From positions 744,001 to 808,000 of the forward strand of contig CAWAGP010000001.1 in assembly GCA_963781705.1 (NCBI GenBank): a stretch of 64,000 nt of DNA. The letters are read 5' to 3'. This DNA comes from JALYGJ01 sp963781705. Its GTDB lineage: Bacteria > Chloroflexota > Limnocylindria > Limnocylindrales > CSP1-4. Position numbers and translations under genes: made by a program. Below are positions 19,129 through 26,704 of the stretch, piece by piece. The notes below the pieces were generated by a model, which saw only the letters and a program-made list of their open reading frames with translations, was not told the DNA's origin and did not search any database. Every line of letters begins with the position of its first letter. Position 1 is the stretch's first letter.

Positions 19129-19276
19129 CCGATCGGCTCGACAGCGCGCGCTGCGGTCGGGGACAATCGGGCTCCCTGCGGGAAGCGAAGATGCGTGGCC
19201 TTTGTCATCGGTCGCCGGTGGCTACGCGGAGCAATGGCGAGCCCGGTCCCGTCCGTGAGGAGTCGGACCGGATCCA

Positions 19277-19576
19277 GTGCTGCCGCAATTGATTGCCTTC
19301 TCGGCGCTCGCCCTGGCGCATCTGTTCGATTTTGTGTCCTTCGTGGTCATGGTCCAGCGCCACGGCCTGTCGGCCGAGGCCAACCCCATCGTGGTCCAGA
19401 TCGCCCAGGACGCGGGCCTGCCCGGGCTGACGCTGGCCAAGTTGCTGACGGTGGGTTTCGCGGCGCTGATCCTGACGATCCTGGCGCCGCGCCGACGCCG
19501 TCTGGCGATGGCACTGCTCGTGTTCGGCATCGCGGCCGGACTGATCGGAGGCGTGTCCAACATCGCCTCCATATAG
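19277..19576 (+). CDS. small three-helix membrane protein (DUF5658-like)
   Basis: A 99-residue protein with three hydrophobic helices (about 5-25, 45-67 and 73-95). The pattern of an Asp in the first helix (HLFDFVSFVVMV) and AEANPIVV before the second resembles the DUF5658 group of small integral membrane proteins, whose function is unknown. It starts with GTG at 19277 after 148 nt of non-coding DNA that can form a CCGGTCC/GGACCGG hairpin (about 19240-19272). Confidence 0.55.
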   Translation: MLPQLIAFSALALAHLFDFVSFVVMVQRHGLSAEANPIVVQIAQDAGLPGLTLAKLLTVGFAALILTILAPRRRRLAMALLVFGIAAGLIGGVSNIASI

Positions 19577-19622
19577 CTGCTCCAAGTGGCTGCCGGGCGC
19601 CGAATCGCCGGGCGATGGGCGC

Positions 19623-20210
19623 TCAGGCGCTGCCGTCAGGCCACTGACGCATGGCATCCTTGGTGACCAGATCGGCGTGGCGCAGGCGCAGCCAGTCGCG
19701 CAACGCCCAGGCGGTGGTCTGGAAGGCGATGTGCGGCCAGGGCAACTCGGCGGGCGCGAACTCCCTCACCTCCAGGGTCTCGGCCGAAGAACGCGCGCTG
19801 CCGCCCGCCACGCGCGACTCCCAGCAGGCGACGACGACGGCAGCCTGCGGCCGCGAGTAGATCCCGACCAACCGGCCGAGCTCGACCTCCAACCCGGTCT
19901 CCTCGAGCGTCTCGCGCAAGGCACCCTGCTGCGCGGTCTCGTCGATTTCGAGGAAGCCACCGGGTTGCGCCCACGACCCGTAGCCCGGCTCGATCCCACG
20001 CCTGATCATGATTACAGCGCCGGCGTCGGTGACCGGGATGGTACCCACGACCATGCGCGGATTGACGTAGGCGATGAAACCGCACGACGCGCAGGCGAGG
20101 CGCTCGCGATCCTCGCCGGGCAGCGGCCCGAAGGTGAGCGGCGCACCACAGCGCGAGCAGAAGTTCAGGCTGGCGGACAGCCAATCTGGGACGCCTGGCT
20201 GACGAGGCAC
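19623..20210 (-). CDS. Nudix hydrolase with N-terminal zinc ribbon
   Basis: A 195-residue NudC- or NudF-like pyrophosphohydrolase. A zinc ribbon is formed by CSRCG and CASCG near the N-terminus, then an antiparallel segment (YVNPRMVVGTIPV), then a complete Nudix box GGFLEIDETAQQGALRETLE, continuing ETGLEV (GX5EX7REUXEEXGU). Likely substrates are ADP-ribose or dinucleotides. The start is a GTG at 20210 two bases after the stop of the upstream membrane protein; the ORF stays open further upstream only as a shadow of that gene. Confidence 0.88.
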   Translation of the reverse strand: MPRQPGVPDWLSASLNFCSRCGAPLTFGPLPGEDRERLACASCGFIAYVNPRMVVGTIPVTDAGAVIMIRRGIEPGYGSWAQPGGFLEIDETAQQGALRETLEETGLEVELGRLVGIYSRPQAAVVVACWESRVAGGSARSSAETLEVREFAPAELPWPHIAFQTTAWALRDWLRLRHADLVTKDAMRQWPDGSA

Positions 20211-20212
20211 CG

Positions 20213-20596
20213 CTATGCCGTGACCAGGTAGATGACGGTGGCCACGCTGGCGATCAGGACGCCCGCGAGCACAACCGTCCAGACAAAACGGAAGAGGCCG
20301 CGGCCGCGGTCGACCGGCAGCCACGCCCAGGCCGACCGCCATACTCGCAGCGCCGCGTCGGCCGACAGGGCGATCAGGAGACCGGCGCCGACCAGCGCGG
20401 GAAAGCGCACGAAGGCCGACCTGACTTCGGCTCCGAACTCGAGCGCGGTGATCGCGACCACGCCAGCGACGAGGACGACGACCGACAGATAGATGAACCA
20501 ATCGCCGAGCACCGGTGAGACGTGCTCGGGCACGCGCGACGGCGGTTCGACCCGGCCCGGCCGCACGGGCGGCGGATCCTGGCGGTGCAACTCCAC
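20213..20596 (-). CDS. small hypothetical membrane protein
   Basis: A 127-residue protein with a proline-rich N-terminal 30 residues and three hydrophobic helices (about 32-53, 66-83 and 103-125). I do not recognise the family. GTG start at 20596 with TACACT 6 nt upstream. It precedes the Nudix gene with a 2-nt gap, so the two form one unit. Confidence 0.6.
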   Translation of the reverse strand: MELHRQDPPPVRPGRVEPPSRVPEHVSPVLGDWFIYLSVVVLVAGVVAITALEFGAEVRSAFVRFPALVGAGLLIALSADAALRVWRSAWAWLPVDRGRGLFRFVWTVVLAGVLIASVATVIYLVTA

Positions 20597-20602
20597 GGTC
20601 GC

Positions 20603-20608
20603 AGTGTA
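20603..20608 (-). promoter_or_regulatory. -10 box for the membrane protein-Nudix unit
   Basis: TACACT on the minus strand, 6 nt before the GTG at 20596. Confidence 0.45.
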
Positions 20609-20627
20609 TGGCCGGGCGATCGGCGCC

Positions 20628-20633
20628 TACGAT
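20628..20633 (+). promoter_or_regulatory. -10-like box before a 16-codon ORF
   Basis: TACGAT, 6 nt before ATG 20640, the same geometry as neighbouring leaderless genes. No convincing -35 element. Confidence 0.3.
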
Positions 20634-20639
20634 GGCCCG

Positions 20640-20690
20640 ATGGCTCCCTACCCGAACGAGTGGCAGGCGATTGATCGCCCGGCCAACTAG
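20640..20690 (+). CDS. possible 16-residue micro-ORF (MAPYPNEWQAIDRPAN)
   Basis: A 16-codon ORF that begins 6 nt after a TACGAT box and stops at TAG 20688-20690, overlapping the convergent purE stop. The composition is that of an ordinary peptide, with no signal or membrane segment. The only support is the promoter-to-start geometry, and it may be chance. Confidence 0.2.
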   Translation: MAPYPNEWQAIDRPAN

Positions 20691-21172
20691 CGGTTCGTCT
20701 CGTCCTGTTCGATCTGGCGCCGGGCCGCGGCGCGATGCTCGGCGACGGCCTTGGCCACTGCTCCGTTCGTCAGGCCGAGCATCTGGGCAGCCAGCAGCGC
20801 GGCGTTCTCAGCCTGGCCAATGCCCACCGTGGCGACCGGCACGCCACGCGGCATCTGGACGATTGACAGCAGCGCGTCCAGGCCACCGGCCAACTGGCCG
20901 GGCATCGGCACGCCGATGACCGGCAGGGTCGTCTTCGACGCGACAACTCCGGGCAGGTGGGCCGCCAGGCCGGCAGCGCAGATGAACACCTGCGCGCCAC
21001 GCGCCAGCGCGTCGCCGACGTAGCCATCGAGCAGTTCTGGCGCCCGATGAGCCGAGATGACACGCAGCTCGTTGGGCACGCCCAGTTGATCGAGCAGCGC
21101 GGCCGCTTTCTGGACGACCTCCAGGTCGGAGCGGCTACCGACGATGATCGCGACGAACGGTTGATTGACCAT
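20687..21172 (-). CDS. purE: 5-(carboxyamino)imidazole ribonucleotide mutase
   Basis: Class I PurE of purine biosynthesis, converting N5-CAIR to CAIR. The 161-residue protein has VGSRSDLEVVQKA near the N-terminus, the SAHRAPELL loop with the catalytic His and the AGLAAHLPGVVAS segment, all characteristic. It is a single gene, its ATG at 21172 only 21 bp from the divergent nucleosidase start. No purK is in the window. Confidence 0.93.
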   Translation of the reverse strand: MVNQPFVAIIVGSRSDLEVVQKAAALLDQLGVPNELRVISAHRAPELLDGYVGDALARGAQVFICAAGLAAHLPGVVASKTTLPVIGVPMPGQLAGGLDALLSIVQMPRGVPVATVGIGQAENAALLAAQMLGLTNGAVAKAVAEHRAAARRQIEQDETNR

Positions 21173-21178
21173 GGCCTG

Positions 21179-21184
21179 TAGTCT
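21179..21184 (+). promoter_or_regulatory. -10 box, leaderless promoter of the nucleosidase-ECF operon
   Basis: TAGTCT, 9 nt before the GTG at 21194, within the 21-bp divergent gap from purE. Confidence 0.45.
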
Positions 21185-21193
21185 GCGCGACCG

Positions 21194-21952
21194 GTGACCA
21201 GGAATCCAATCGCCATCGTCTCGGCGCTGCCCCAGGAACTGGCCGCGCTCCTTGATGCGACCAGCGAGCGCGGCGAGCTCGCGCTGACGCCGGCCACGCG
21301 CGCCTGGCGCGGCACGCTCGACGGCAAGCCGGTATTGCTTGCCGAGTCGGGCATCGGCAAGGTTGCCATGGCGCTGCTCGCGACCGCCCTCATCGTCCGC
21401 CACGCGCCCAGCTGGATCGTGTTCACCGGAGTGGCCGGCGGTGTCGACCCTGCCCTGCAGGTGGGCGACGTGGTCATCGGCAACCGGCTGATCCAGCACG
21501 ATGCGGGGCTGTTCGGACCCGACGGCCCGGCGGTCTACCAGGCCGGCCACCTGCCCTTCTTCAATCCCACCGACCGACTCGGCTTCGATCCTCCCGCCGG
21601 GCTGGTCGAGCGCGCGCTGATCGGCCTGCGCGATCTAGTGCTCGATCCGGTCGAGGGGCATCAGCCGCGCGTGGCCGCCGGCGTCATCCTGACCGGCGAC
21701 GTGTTCGTCAATTCGTCGGCGCTGCGCGAGGGGCTGTTTGCCCGCCATCGCGCGTCAGCGGTCGAAATGGAAGGCGCGGCGCTTGCCCAGGTGGCGGATC
21801 ATTTCAGCGTGCCGTGGCTGGTCATCCGTTCGTTGTCGGACCTGGCCGGTGAGGCCGCCCCCTCGCCGCAGGTCTTTGGCCGCTTCCTCGATGTGGCCTC
21901 GGCCAACAGCGCGCGCGTCGTTCGCCACCTGCTTCCGTTGCTCGCGCCATGA
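21194..21952 (+). CDS. mtnN: 5'-methylthioadenosine/S-adenosylhomocysteine nucleosidase-like protein
   Basis: Phosphorylase superfamily (PNP_UDP_1) protein of 252 residues, releasing adenine from MTA or SAH or a related nucleoside. It opens with IAIVSALPQELAALL, then SGIGKVAMALLATALI, FTGVAGGVDPALQVGDVVIG, the sugar-binding VEMEGAALAQV and the catalytic-Asp motif IRSLSD. GTG start at 21194. It leads a six-gene operon with a nucleoside hydrolase and an ECF transporter, so a broader role in nucleoside salvage is possible. Confidence 0.88.
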   Translation: MTRNPIAIVSALPQELAALLDATSERGELALTPATRAWRGTLDGKPVLLAESGIGKVAMALLATALIVRHAPSWIVFTGVAGGVDPALQVGDVVIGNRLIQHDAGLFGPDGPAVYQAGHLPFFNPTDRLGFDPPAGLVERALIGLRDLVLDPVEGHQPRVAAGVILTGDVFVNSSALREGLFARHRASAVEMEGAALAQVADHFSVPWLVIRSLSDLAGEAAPSPQVFGRFLDVASANSARVVRHLLPLLAP

Positions 21953-22935
21953 AGCTGCTGATCGATGTCGACACTGGCATCGACGACGCGCTGGCGCTGC
22001 TCTACGCGTGCGCATCGCCGGAGGCCGACATCGTCGCGGTGACGTGCGTGTCGGGCAACGTCGAGGCGGCGAAGGTCGCGCGCAACACGCTGAGCGTCCT
22101 GGAGCTGGCCGGCCGGCCGGACATCCAAGTCGCGCTCGGACGCGAGGTGCCCCTGGTGCGGCCGCTGATCATCTCGCCAGAGACGCACGGGCCGGAGGGC
22201 ATCGGCTACGCCTCGCTGCCCGAACCCGCCGCGCACCTCTCCAGGCGCCACGCAGCGGACCTGATCATCGCGGAAGCCCGCCGTGCCCCGGGCGAGATCA
22301 CGCTGGTGACCACCGGGCCGCTGACCAACCTGGCCGTCGCGCTGCTGCGCGAGCCAGATCTGCCACGGCTCGTGCGCGGGCTGGTGATGATGGCCGGTGC
22401 GTACCGGACAGCTGGCAACACGGCGCCCACGAGCGAGTGGAACGTTGCCGTGGACCCCGAGGCGATGCAGGTGGTGCTCGCCGGTTGGTCGGCCGCCGGC
22501 GACGTTGCTCGACCGGTCGCGCTGGGGCTGGACGTGACCGAACGGGCAAAGATGCTGCCCGAGCACCTGCGCCGCTTGCACGCCCGCGCGGGCGACCCGG
22601 CGGCCAACCCGGTGCTGACGTTCGTCGATGACGCGCTGCGCTTCTACATGGAGTTTCACAGCCGCTACGACGGTTTCTACGGCGCCTTCATCCACGACCC
22701 GCTGGCCCTCGCCGCGGCGCTGGACTCGACACTCATCGAGACCCAGGCGCTGGCCGTCGAGGTCGAGCTCGGCGGGGTGTGGACGACCGGCGAGACGGTG
22801 ACCGACTGGCGGCGGCGGTGGGACCGCGACCCAAACCTCGATATCGCCGTGGCGGCCGACATCGAAACGTTCTTCGAGCGCTTCATCGAGCGTGTCGGAA
22901 AGCTCGCCGCGAGCACTTCGAAAGTGGCAAGCTGA
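21949..22935 (+). CDS. inosine-uridine preferring nucleoside hydrolase
   Basis: Cleaves ribonucleosides to base and ribose. 328 residues. The calcium-binding signature is at the N-terminus (LLIDVDTGIDDALALL), and the family's later metal-site region is in FYGAFIHDPLALAA. The ATG overlaps the nucleosidase stop (ATGA). With the nucleosidase before it and an ECF transporter after it, it suggests uptake and breakdown of nucleosides. Confidence 0.93.
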   Translation: MKLLIDVDTGIDDALALLYACASPEADIVAVTCVSGNVEAAKVARNTLSVLELAGRPDIQVALGREVPLVRPLIISPETHGPEGIGYASLPEPAAHLSRRHAADLIIAEARRAPGEITLVTTGPLTNLAVALLREPDLPRLVRGLVMMAGAYRTAGNTAPTSEWNVAVDPEAMQVVLAGWSAAGDVARPVALGLDVTERAKMLPEHLRRLHARAGDPAANPVLTFVDDALRFYMEFHSRYDGFYGAFIHDPLALAAALDSTLIETQALAVEVELGGVWTTGETVTDWRRRWDRDPNLDIAVAADIETFFERFIERVGKLAASTSKVAS

Positions 22936-22968
22936 ACTGACTGGGGAGAGGCGGACAGGAGGAGAGGC

Positions 22969-23817
22969 ATGAACTGGATCTCACGGCAGTTCACGACGCG
23001 CGTGATCGTGCTGATACCGGTCGCGATCGCCATCAACATCGTCCTGGGCTACACCGTCCAGACGGTGCTCAAGCTACCGATCTACCTCGACTCGATCGGC
23101 ACCATTTTCGTCGGCGTCCTGGCCGGCCCGCTCGCCGGGGCGCTGACCGGCATCCTGTCGAACCTGATCTGGCAGTACGCACCCGTCATCGGCGGCGGCA
23201 CGATCGGTCCGTTCGCCGTCACCGCCGGGGTGATCGGCCTGCTGGCCGGCCTGTGGGGCTACCTGGGGGTCTTCCGGCCGCGTCCCGCCAGCGGCTCGCA
23301 GCTCACCCTCGCGGCGGTTGTCGCCGCCCTGCTGGCCGTAGTTGTGGTGCTGCCGATTCTCAACAACTCGGACTACACGAACCCGGACATTGGTGGCTAC
23401 CCGGACTGGGTCTTTTCGGCCGCAATCGTGATCGCGATCGTGGTGGCAGTCGCCGTAGCAGCGTTCATCTACTTGCGACGTGACCTGGCCGGCCTATGGG
23501 TAGCTGTTGCCGGCATCGTTACCGGCATCATTGCTGCCATCGTGTCGGCGCCCATTTCGGCCATCGCCTTCGGCGGCGTTACCGGATCTGGGACCGACCT
23601 GATCGTCGCGGCGCTTAGGCAAGGTGGCTCCGACGTCATCCAGGCGTCGTTGGGGCAGGGCCTCTTCAGCGACCCGATCGACAAGCTGATCACCAGTTTC
23701 GTGGTGTTCCTCATCCTCGTCAGCCTGTCGCCGCGCTTCCTTGCCCGCTTCCCGCTCGGCGAGCGGCTTACCCGACCGACTACCGACGGCGCACCATCGG
23801 CGAGCGGTCGATCGTAG
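22969..23817 (+). CDS. ECF transporter S component
   Basis: The substrate-binding membrane subunit, 282 residues with six or seven hydrophobic helices. The first part (IAINIVLGYTVQTVLKLPIY, then DSIGTIFVGVLAGPLAG and LTGILSNLIW) is typical of ECF S components in having an Asp-Ser-Ile and a Gly-rich second helix. A good Shine-Dalgarno (AGGAGG) lies 7 nt before the ATG. The substrate cannot be read from sequence; the two nucleosidase genes in the same operon suggest a nucleoside, nucleobase or derived vitamin precursor. Confidence 0.82.
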   Translation: MNWISRQFTTRVIVLIPVAIAINIVLGYTVQTVLKLPIYLDSIGTIFVGVLAGPLAGALTGILSNLIWQYAPVIGGGTIGPFAVTAGVIGLLAGLWGYLGVFRPRPASGSQLTLAAVVAALLAVVVVLPILNNSDYTNPDIGGYPDWVFSAAIVIAIVVAVAVAAFIYLRRDLAGLWVAVAGIVTGIIAAIVSAPISAIAFGGVTGSGTDLIVAALRQGGSDVIQASLGQGLFSDPIDKLITSFVVFLILVSLSPRFLARFPLGERLTRPTTDGAPSASGRS

Positions 23818-23825
23818 AAACCACC

Positions 23826-24629
23826 GTGCCGGCGGGCAGCGCCCGCCGGCTGCCCGACTTCGTCGCCCTTCCACAGCATGGTCGCTACCGCAGCCTGAAC
23901 CCGACGACCAAGCTGGTCGTCGCCCTGACTACGGCGCTCATCGCGCTCGGCGTGCGCGGCTGGACGGCGCCGCTGCTTGTCTTCGTGCTCATGCTCGGCC
24001 TCGTCATGTGGGCCGGCCTCGCCCGGCGCTGGCTGCCCTACCTGCTGGCGACCCTGCCCCTGCTGATCTCGATCGTCCTGATCAACACCTTCCTGTACCC
24101 GGCCAACGATGTCGCCTTTACGCTCGGCCCGTTGGTCGCCACCGCCAGCGGTTTGACGGCGGCCGGCCAGGCCACCCTGCGCGTGCTCGCGTTTGCCACC
24201 TCGGTGGCGTTGTTCGCGCTCACCACGCGGACCGACGCGCTCGTCGACGACCTAGAGCGACGCGGGCTGGGCCGCCGTGCCGCGTTCGTGGTGAGCACCG
24301 CCATCGGCACCGTGCCGCGCATGGTCGAGCGCGCGAAAGAGATCGTGGAGGCGCAACGGGCGCGCGGCCTCGACACGCAGGGTGGCGTGCGCGGCCGCCT
24401 GCGCGGCCTGCTGCCGCTCGCAGGCCCGCTGGTCCTGAGCGCCTTGACCGAGGTCGAGCAGCGCACCATGGCGCTCGAGGCACGCGCGTTCTCGGCGCCC
24501 GGCAAGCGAACCGTGCTGCGGCCCTACCCGGACAGCCCCATCCAGCGCGCGCTGCGCTGGACGTTGACCGGCGCGACCGTCGTCATGCTCGCCGCCGAGG
24601 TCACCGGCGCGCTGAGCTGGCTGCCGTGA
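23826..24629 (+). CDS. ecfT: ECF transporter T component (EcfT/CbiQ family)
   Basis: The coupling membrane subunit linking the S component to the ATPases. 267 residues, with about five hydrophobic segments in the first 120 and the last 30 residues. The two Ala-Arg coupling motifs are present (QRARGLD and EARAFSA). GTG start 8 nt after the S-component stop; the stop overlaps the next gene as GTGA. Confidence 0.88.
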   Translation: MPAGSARRLPDFVALPQHGRYRSLNPTTKLVVALTTALIALGVRGWTAPLLVFVLMLGLVMWAGLARRWLPYLLATLPLLISIVLINTFLYPANDVAFTLGPLVATASGLTAAGQATLRVLAFATSVALFALTTRTDALVDDLERRGLGRRAAFVVSTAIGTVPRMVERAKEIVEAQRARGLDTQGGVRGRLRGLLPLAGPLVLSALTEVEQRTMALEARAFSAPGKRTVLRPYPDSPIQRALRWTLTGATVVMLAAEVTGALSWLP

Positions 24630-25438
24630 GCCTCACCTTGGAGGGCGTGTCGTACCGCTACGCCGGCGCGCCCGGGGCTGTGCTGCACGACATCGTCCTG
24701 ACACTCGAGCCGGGTCGCGTTCTCGGCCTGATCGGGCCGAACGGCGCCGGCAAGTCGACGCTCTGCGTCGTGGCGGTCGGCCTCGCGCCGCGCACGATTG
24801 GCGGTGAACTGAGCGGCACCGTGCGCATCGACGACCTGGATACTGCGAGTTCGTCCGCACCGCAGTTGGCCCAACGCGCCGGCATTCTCTTCCAGGAGCC
24901 GCACACACAACTGGCGAGCTCGGCGCCGAACGTATGGGAAGAGGTTGCGTTCGGCCCGCGCAACCTGGCGCTGCCGCTCGACGAGGTGGTCGAGCGCACC
25001 TGGGCGGCGATCGACGCACTGGGCATCGGCGCGATCGTCGACCGCGAGCCCGACCGTCTGTCGGGCGGGCAGGCGCAACTCGTCGCGCTGGCCGGCGTGC
25101 TCGCCCTTCGACCGCGCTACCTGGTCCTCGACGAGCCGACCAGCCAGCTCGACCCGCTCGGTACCCGCCTGGTCGGCGACGCGCTGGCAGGCGCAGCTGC
25201 GACGACGGGCGTCGGCATCCTGATCGTGGAACACAAGACCGATCTGCTGGCGCGCCTGTGCGACCAGGTCGCGGTCATCGACGCGGGCCGGGTGGTCGAA
25301 CTCGGCACGGCGGCGGAGGTGCTGGCCGACGCACGGCTGACCGGCTGGGGCGTGGCGCAGCCGGCTCGAAGCCGGTTGCAGATGTCGGTCGAGGCAGCCG
25401 GGTTGTCCTGGAACAGCTCGTGGTCGGCGGCTCGATGA
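24626..25438 (+). CDS. ecfA1: ECF transporter ATP-binding protein (first copy)
   Basis: ABC ATPase of 270 residues: Walker A GPNGAGKST, Q-loop in LFQEPHTQL, signature LSGGQAQLV, Walker B YLVLDEPTSQLD, switch His in IVEHKT. GTG start at 24626 overlapping the T-component stop. The signature is canonical, unlike that of its partner. Forms the heterodimer that powers the transporter. Confidence 0.9.
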   Translation: MSLTLEGVSYRYAGAPGAVLHDIVLTLEPGRVLGLIGPNGAGKSTLCVVAVGLAPRTIGGELSGTVRIDDLDTASSSAPQLAQRAGILFQEPHTQLASSAPNVWEEVAFGPRNLALPLDEVVERTWAAIDALGIGAIVDREPDRLSGGQAQLVALAGVLALRPRYLVLDEPTSQLDPLGTRLVGDALAGAAATTGVGILIVEHKTDLLARLCDQVAVIDAGRVVELGTAAEVLADARLTGWGVAQPARSRLQMSVEAAGLSWNSSWSAAR

Positions 25439-26271
25439 ACGGCCTGGAGCTGGCGGTCGAGCGTCTTGGCTTCACGTATCCCGATGGCACGCGCGCGCTG
25501 ACCGACGTCAGCCTGGCCATTCCGGCCGGCCAGCGCGTGGCGATCATCGGCCAGAACGGCTCGGGCAAGTCGACGCTGGTGCGCCACTTCAATGGGCTGC
25601 TGCGGGCAACCGAGGGACGCGTGTTGGTCGGCGGCGAAGAGGTCGGCCGCCGCCATGTCGCGGAGTTGGCGCGCCTGGTCGGCATCTCTTTCCAGAACCC
25701 GGATCGGCAGATCTTCGCCGCGCGTGCCGCGGCCGAGGTCGGCTTCGGCGCGCGCAACGTCGGCGTGCGCGGCGCCGAGCTCGACGAGCGGGTGAGCGCC
25801 GCCCTCGCCCAGGTCGGCTTGACCGAGCAGGCGAACACCAACCCGTACGACCTGGGCTTCTCGCAGCGCAAGCTGCTGGCCGTGGCATCGATCCTGGCCA
25901 TGGGCACGCCGGCGGTCATCCTCGACGAACCAACCACCGGCCAGGACGAGCCCGGCATCGAGCGCGTCATGGCCCTCGTCGCGCGTCTTGGCGACGACGG
26001 TCGCACCGTGATCGCAGTCAGCCACGACATGCGTTTCGTGGCCGAGTCGTTCGAGCGCGTGCTGGTGATGCGCGACGGCCGGCTGGTCCTGGACGGACCG
26101 ACCGCCCAGGTCTTCGAGGAGGGCAACTGGCCGACGCTCGCGTCGACGTACCTCGAAGCCCCGCTGCCCGCGCGGCTGGGCGCACGGCTGGGACTCGGCG
26201 CGACACCTACCGACGCGGCCTTCGTGACTGCGCTCGCTCACCAGCGACAGCCGGGGCATGCGGCGGAATGA
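25435..26271 (+). CDS. ecfA2: ECF transporter ATP-binding protein (second copy, variant signature)
   Basis: ABC ATPase of 278 residues with Walker A GQNGSGKST, Q-loop SFQNPDRQI, Walker B AVILDEPTTGQD and switch His in AVSHDM. The signature LSGGQ is replaced by LGFSQRKLLAVA, a variant I have seen in some actinobacterial and Chloroflexota ECF ATPases; it implies one of the two ATP sites is degenerate. ATGA overlap with the first ATPase. Last gene of the operon. Confidence 0.9.
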   Translation: MNGLELAVERLGFTYPDGTRALTDVSLAIPAGQRVAIIGQNGSGKSTLVRHFNGLLRATEGRVLVGGEEVGRRHVAELARLVGISFQNPDRQIFAARAAAEVGFGARNVGVRGAELDERVSAALAQVGLTEQANTNPYDLGFSQRKLLAVASILAMGTPAVILDEPTTGQDEPGIERVMALVARLGDDGRTVIAVSHDMRFVAESFERVLVMRDGRLVLDGPTAQVFEEGNWPTLASTYLEAPLPARLGARLGLGATPTDAAFVTALAHQRQPGHAAE

Positions 26272-26278
26272 GGCAGCG

Positions 26279-26704
26279 CTAGCTGACCGTTGTTCTCACC
26301 TCGAGCGCCGCGCCATCACGAATCGACCAGGCACGCACGGACGGCGTGTCGCCGGCGAGCGAGCAGACCAGGTACAGGCTGTCGGGGAAGTACGCCAGTG
26401 CCACGTCCGTGGCCGACGGCACTGCCGCCGACGAGACGTGCGAGTGGACGATGGCCCAGACGACTTCGCCGGCGCGCTCGAGGCTGAGCCACGCGCCGAG
26501 CTGCTGCGCCGGATCGATGGCGTAGCGATACGGCGACTGCGCGGCGTTGCGCAGCGCCAGGTAGCGCTGCGGCCGGCCACCGGCGGCCAGGTGGCGGTCC
26601 GACACGATCAGACCCACGGCCTCGTTGGGCAGCGCCGCGCGCGCCGCGTCGACGATTTCGCGCAGCAGCGCTGCCGGCAGGACGACCTCAGCCGGCGGCG
26701 CCAA
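26279..26704 (-). CDS. JAMM/MPN+ metalloprotease (Mec-like)
   Basis: A 141-residue zinc isopeptidase domain with the full JAMM signature: Glu28, then His87, His89, Ser97 and Asp100 (HSHVSSAAVPSATD, the HxH-x7-S-x2-D pattern). Stand-alone bacterial JAMM proteins such as Mec remove amino acids from the C-terminus of ubiquitin-like sulfur carriers. It overlaps the preceding ThiF/rhodanese gene by 17 nt, which supports that role. No small ubiquitin-like carrier (CysO, MoaD, ThiS) is encoded next to it. Confidence 0.85.
   Translation of the reverse strand: MAPPAEVVLPAALLREIVDAARAALPNEAVGLIVSDRHLAAGGRPQRYLALRNAAQSPYRYAIDPAQQLGAWLSLERAGEVVWAIVHSHVSSAAVPSATDVALAYFPDSLYLVCSLAGDTPSVRAWSIRDGAALEVRTTVS

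Noticed and set aside
26279..26704. JAMM gene as part of a phage tail-assembly (K/NLP-P60 type) module
   Set aside because: There is no NlpC domain or any phage gene nearby, and overlap with the ThiF/rhodanese gene fits sulfur-carrier processing.
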